DNA from: Streptomyces roseochromogenus subsp. oscitans DS 12.976
Lineage (GTDB): Bacteria; Actinomycetota; Actinomycetes; Streptomycetales; Streptomycetaceae
Assembly (NCBI RefSeq): GCF_000497445.1
Contig: NZ_CM002285.1
Span: 9,203,959-9,267,958 of the forward strand
Direction: 5' to 3'
Length of the DNA stretch: 64,000 nt
Part shown: piece after piece, positions 61,468 through 64,000 of the stretch
Position numbering within the stretch: position 1 is the stretch's first letter
How the letters are laid out: every line of letters begins with the position of its first letter
Program-made: the position numbers and the translations under genes
Notes under the pieces: model-generated
The model's database searches: none
What the model was told of the DNA's origin: nothing
What the model saw: only the letters and a program-made list of their open reading frames with translations

Positions 61468-62700
61468 GTGAAGAAGATCCTGCTGATCGAAGCGCTCGCA
61501 AACTCGGGCCCCTATGTGCTGGATGCCGCCCGCGCACTCGGCGCGCGCGTCTTCGTCGCCACCCACGAGGACGTTTACGAGAGCTACCCCGGCGCTCTGC
61601 GCGACAAGATCCACGGCGCGGTGTTCACCGACCTCACCGACCCGGACCGGGCGCTGGCGGACCTGGCCGCGTTCGCCGAGGCGACGGGGATCGACGCGGT
61701 GGCCGGCTGCTGGGAGTTCTTCACCCCGCTCGTCGCCCACCTGGCCGAGCGCCTGGGGTTGCCCGGCAACGACCCCCGGCTCGCCCAGGCGTGCCGGAAC
61801 AAAGCGGTGATGGCCCAGGCCTTCTACGCGGGCCAGGTACCCGCGCCGAGAACGATCAGTGTGCGCACGGCCGGGGAGGCGGCACGCGCCCTCGGCCGCA
61901 TCGGCATCGGATTCCCGGTCGTCGTCAAACCCGCCGAGCAGGGCGGCTCCTGGGGTGTCAGCGTGGTCGAGAGCCCCGAACAGCTCGACGCCGGCGTACA
62001 GCACGCCCAGTCCTGGCCGATCGCCGCCCCGCACGGCCTGCCCATGGACCAGCGTGTCATCGTCCAGGAGTACGTCGCCGGACCCGAGTTCAGCCTCGAC
62101 ACCGTGGTCTGGCGTGACGAGTACTTCCACCTGCCCCCGGTCGAGAAGCACACCACCGCCGGTGCCTACCGGGCCGAGACCGGTCACACCTGCCCCGCCG
62201 CTCTGCCGGCCGCCGAACTGAGCGCCTTGCGGGCCGCCACCGAACGGGCGCTGCGGGCCCTCGGCATCCGCAACGGCGTCGCCCACACCGAACTCAAGAT
62301 CTCACCCGACGCGGGCCCCGTCGTCATCGAGGTCGGCGCCCGCCTGCCGGGAGACCACCTCGTGGACGTCATACGCCGGGCCTCCGGCATCGACGAGGCC
62401 CGCGCCTACCTCCAGGCCGTCCTCGACGAGAAGCCGGACGTGCCGGCGCCCCGGGAGGGGGCGTGCGCGATCCGCTTCCTCACCCCGCCGCGCGCCGGCA
62501 CCTTCCACGGGGTGACCATCGACGGCCGGCACGACGGCCTGGTCGACGGGGACATCACCACGCCGACCGGCGCCGTCGTCGGGAGCGCACACGACAACTC
62601 GGCCCGCATCGGCCATCTGGTCTTCACCGCGCCCACGGCCGCACAGGTCAACGCCGACGCCGCCCACGCACTCGCCCACACCCGCATAGAAGTGAGCTGA
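61468..62700 (+). CDS. ATP-grasp carboxylate-amine ligase 1
   Basis: A 410-residue ATP-grasp protein of the type used for amino-acid ligation. The N-terminal Rossmann-like part starts KKILLIEALANSGPYVLDAA. The ATP-binding core has PVVVKPAEQGGSWGV, QEYVAGPEFSLDTV and the magnesium-binding GVAHTELKISPDAGPVVIEV, then GARLPGDHLVDVI. A C-terminal domain (REGACAIRFLTPPRAGTF) resembles that of L-amino-acid ligases and carnosine-synthase-like enzymes. It would couple a carboxylate with an amine through an acyl phosphate. GTG 61468; the ribosome site is weak. The next gene starts one base after its stop. Confidence 0.9.
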   Translation: MKKILLIEALANSGPYVLDAARALGARVFVATHEDVYESYPGALRDKIHGAVFTDLTDPDRALADLAAFAEATGIDAVAGCWEFFTPLVAHLAERLGLPGNDPRLAQACRNKAVMAQAFYAGQVPAPRTISVRTAGEAARALGRIGIGFPVVVKPAEQGGSWGVSVVESPEQLDAGVQHAQSWPIAAPHGLPMDQRVIVQEYVAGPEFSLDTVVWRDEYFHLPPVEKHTTAGAYRAETGHTCPAALPAAELSALRAATERALRALGIRNGVAHTELKISPDAGPVVIEVGARLPGDHLVDVIRRASGIDEARAYLQAVLDEKPDVPAPREGACAIRFLTPPRAGTFHGVTIDGRHDGLVDGDITTPTGAVVGSAHDNSARIGHLVFTAPTAAQVNADAAHALAHTRIEVS

Positions 62701-62701
62701 C

Positions 62702-63952
62702 ATGCAGCGCATCGCCTTCCTCCGGTCCGTCGACATCCAGCGCGCCGACCCGTACATCCACGGCATCGCCCCTGCCCTGGCGCGGCTCGGCGCCGAGGCC
62801 CGCCTCTTCCACACCCACGGCGAGTGCGGCCCGGACATGTTCCCGGGCACGAGTGAACGGCTCGACCCGGCCGCGACGCCGGACGAGTTCGTCGAGCGGG
62901 TGCGTGCCTGGGGGGCCGACGCCGCCGTGGCGATCTCCCTGCCGGACGAGAACGCACTGCGGGACGCCGTCGTCAAGACCAAGCTCGAAGCCCTCGGCAT
63001 CCGCACCGTCATGACTCCCCTCGCCGCCACGCGCGTCCTGTGCGACAAGTGGGAGACCAAGCGGGCCCTCGGCACGCACGGCCTCACCACCCCGCCCGCC
63101 GTCCTGGTCGACAGCGACCTGCTCAACGACCGGGCGCTGCCCGTCCCGGCCTACCCGGACGCCGTCCGCCTCGCCGCCCAGGACCTCGGCTACCCCCTCA
63201 TGGCCAAGCCGCTGTGGGACTCCACCAGCATGGGCATCGAGTTCATCCCCGACCCGGCCGCCCTCGACCGTCATCTCGCCGCCCCGCCCGCGGCGCACGC
63301 GGTCCTGGAGAAGTGCGTCAGCGGACGGCTCTGCTCGGTCGACATCGTCGGCGCCGGCGGCCACTACACCGTCATGCCGCTCATCTGGACCGGCACCGCG
63401 GGCGGCCCTCCCGCCTTCACCTTCGAAGACCTCCGCTACGTCGACCCCGCCCGGGGCGCCGACTTCGGGCCCACCGCGCAACGCCTCGTGGACCTGTGTA
63501 CGGCGCTCGGTGTCGAGGGTTCCGTGAACGTCGACATGATCTACGCCGACGGCGTGTACCACGTCCTGGAGATCAACCCCCGGATCGGCGGCGCCACCAC
63601 CCTGTCCATCGCCGCCGGCGGACTCAACACTTTCGCCGCCCTTCTCGACATCCTCACGGGCACCTGGCCGACCCGCAGCGGCGCTCCGGCCGAGCGATTC
63701 GCGATCGAGTGCCTCACCGCGAACCCCACACCCACGCTGCTCGCCGAACTCCGCGCCCGCATCGACCTCGTCACCTGCCACGACCTGATCATCGACGGCC
63801 ACAACCACGGCGGCATCCTCACGTTCACCGTGAACCCGGGCGACGAGCAGCGGGCCGTGAAGGAACTCACCGAGTTGTACGAGCGGACCGGCTTCATCGC
63901 AGTCCCCAGGCTCGACAAGATCCGCCGTCTGCTGACCCCCGCGGGCCAGTGA
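62702..63952 (+). CDS. ATP-grasp carboxylate-amine ligase 2
   Basis: A 416-residue ATP-grasp protein, only distantly similar to its neighbour. Features are QRIAFLRSVDIQRADPYIHG at the start, PLMAKPLWDSTSMGIEFIP, then EKCVSGRLCSVDIVG, and the metal-binding VEGSVNVDMIYADGVYHVLE with INPRIGGATTLS. The last motif is a typical D-x-x-x-x-x-x-x-x-E-x-N pattern of ATP-grasp ligases. ATG 62702 follows the previous stop after one base (TGACATG), so the two ligases are made together and probably act in sequence, forming two amide bonds or adding two building blocks. Confidence 0.9.
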   Translation: MQRIAFLRSVDIQRADPYIHGIAPALARLGAEARLFHTHGECGPDMFPGTSERLDPAATPDEFVERVRAWGADAAVAISLPDENALRDAVVKTKLEALGIRTVMTPLAATRVLCDKWETKRALGTHGLTTPPAVLVDSDLLNDRALPVPAYPDAVRLAAQDLGYPLMAKPLWDSTSMGIEFIPDPAALDRHLAAPPAAHAVLEKCVSGRLCSVDIVGAGGHYTVMPLIWTGTAGGPPAFTFEDLRYVDPARGADFGPTAQRLVDLCTALGVEGSVNVDMIYADGVYHVLEINPRIGGATTLSIAAGGLNTFAALLDILTGTWPTRSGAPAERFAIECLTANPTPTLLAELRARIDLVTCHDLIIDGHNHGGILTFTVNPGDEQRAVKELTELYERTGFIAVPRLDKIRRLLTPAGQ

Positions 63953-64000
63953 GCGTCCCCGCCGGCAGGCGGTCGGCACGCAGCGGCGCGCCGCCGGGCC

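Noticed and set aside
1..64000. tRNA or rRNA genes, prophage or integrase genes, replication origins
   Set aside because: None was recognised by eye. Short RNA genes cannot be excluded without a dedicated search such as a covariance-model scan.

Overview
The window is very GC-rich, uses GTG and TTG starts freely, and carries the gene families of a Streptomyces-type actinomycete: SpoIIE phosphatases, a Ser/Thr kinase beside an FHA protein, a LytR-CpsA-Psr protein, an ECF sigma factor paired with a DGPF/YCII protein, and many TetR, MarR, WYL, LysR and TrmB regulators. No rRNA, tRNA, CRISPR array or intact transposase was seen. The mix of intact metabolic genes with many truncated and frameshifted remnants resembles an accessory part of a linear actinomycete chromosome; that placement is an inference.

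Left part (1-16.5 kb): the 3' end of an acyl-CoA synthetase, a MaoC hydratase, a secreted protein, TetR and alpha/beta-hydrolase remnants, DUF1330, a PAS-GAF-SpoIIE-HATPase regulator, a GT39-like membrane glycosyltransferase, a YbdK-type carboxylate-amine ligase, an AttH/CrtC lipocalin-like protein, a bleomycin-hydrolase-type peptidase, a rearranged WYL/AlkZ/Nudix junction zone, an asparaginase and an LmeA-like protein.

Middle (16.5-39.5 kb): a Gnt permease with an unusual N terminus, a GNAT, a broken amidohydrolase, a cyclophilin followed by two strong hairpins, kinase plus FHA, a beta-helix protein, a second decay zone (DUF3574, isochorismatase, MarR), a tiny secreted Cys-loop peptide, a urea transporter, a stand-alone Smr protein, an S53 peptidase divergent from a TrmB regulator, a TetR/SDR/ABC-2 set, a cysteine-synthase-like enzyme, a DGPF plus ECF42-like pair, and an XRE/MmyB regulator divergent from a quinone reductase.

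Right part (39.5-64 kb): a 215-bp MITE-like inverted-repeat element, a fused hydantoinase/oxoprolinase, a truncated SpoIIE phosphatase, PhoU, an LCP operon, a VOC operon, a cold-shock protein, an L,D-transpeptidase, a complete cyanate module (cynR divergent from cynT-cynS), acetyl-CoA synthetase, a P450 with an altered I-helix and a secreted lysozyme-fold protein. The last 5 kb hold the most unusual locus: a HemW/HemN-like radical SAM protein coupled to a DUF1152 protein, divergent from two adjacent ATP-grasp ligases. This looks like part of an uncharacterised small-molecule pathway that may continue past the right edge.

A recurring structural signature is short perfect or near-perfect tandem duplications (8-24 bp), two of them directly in the ribosome-binding leaders of the cysteine-synthase-like gene and cynS.
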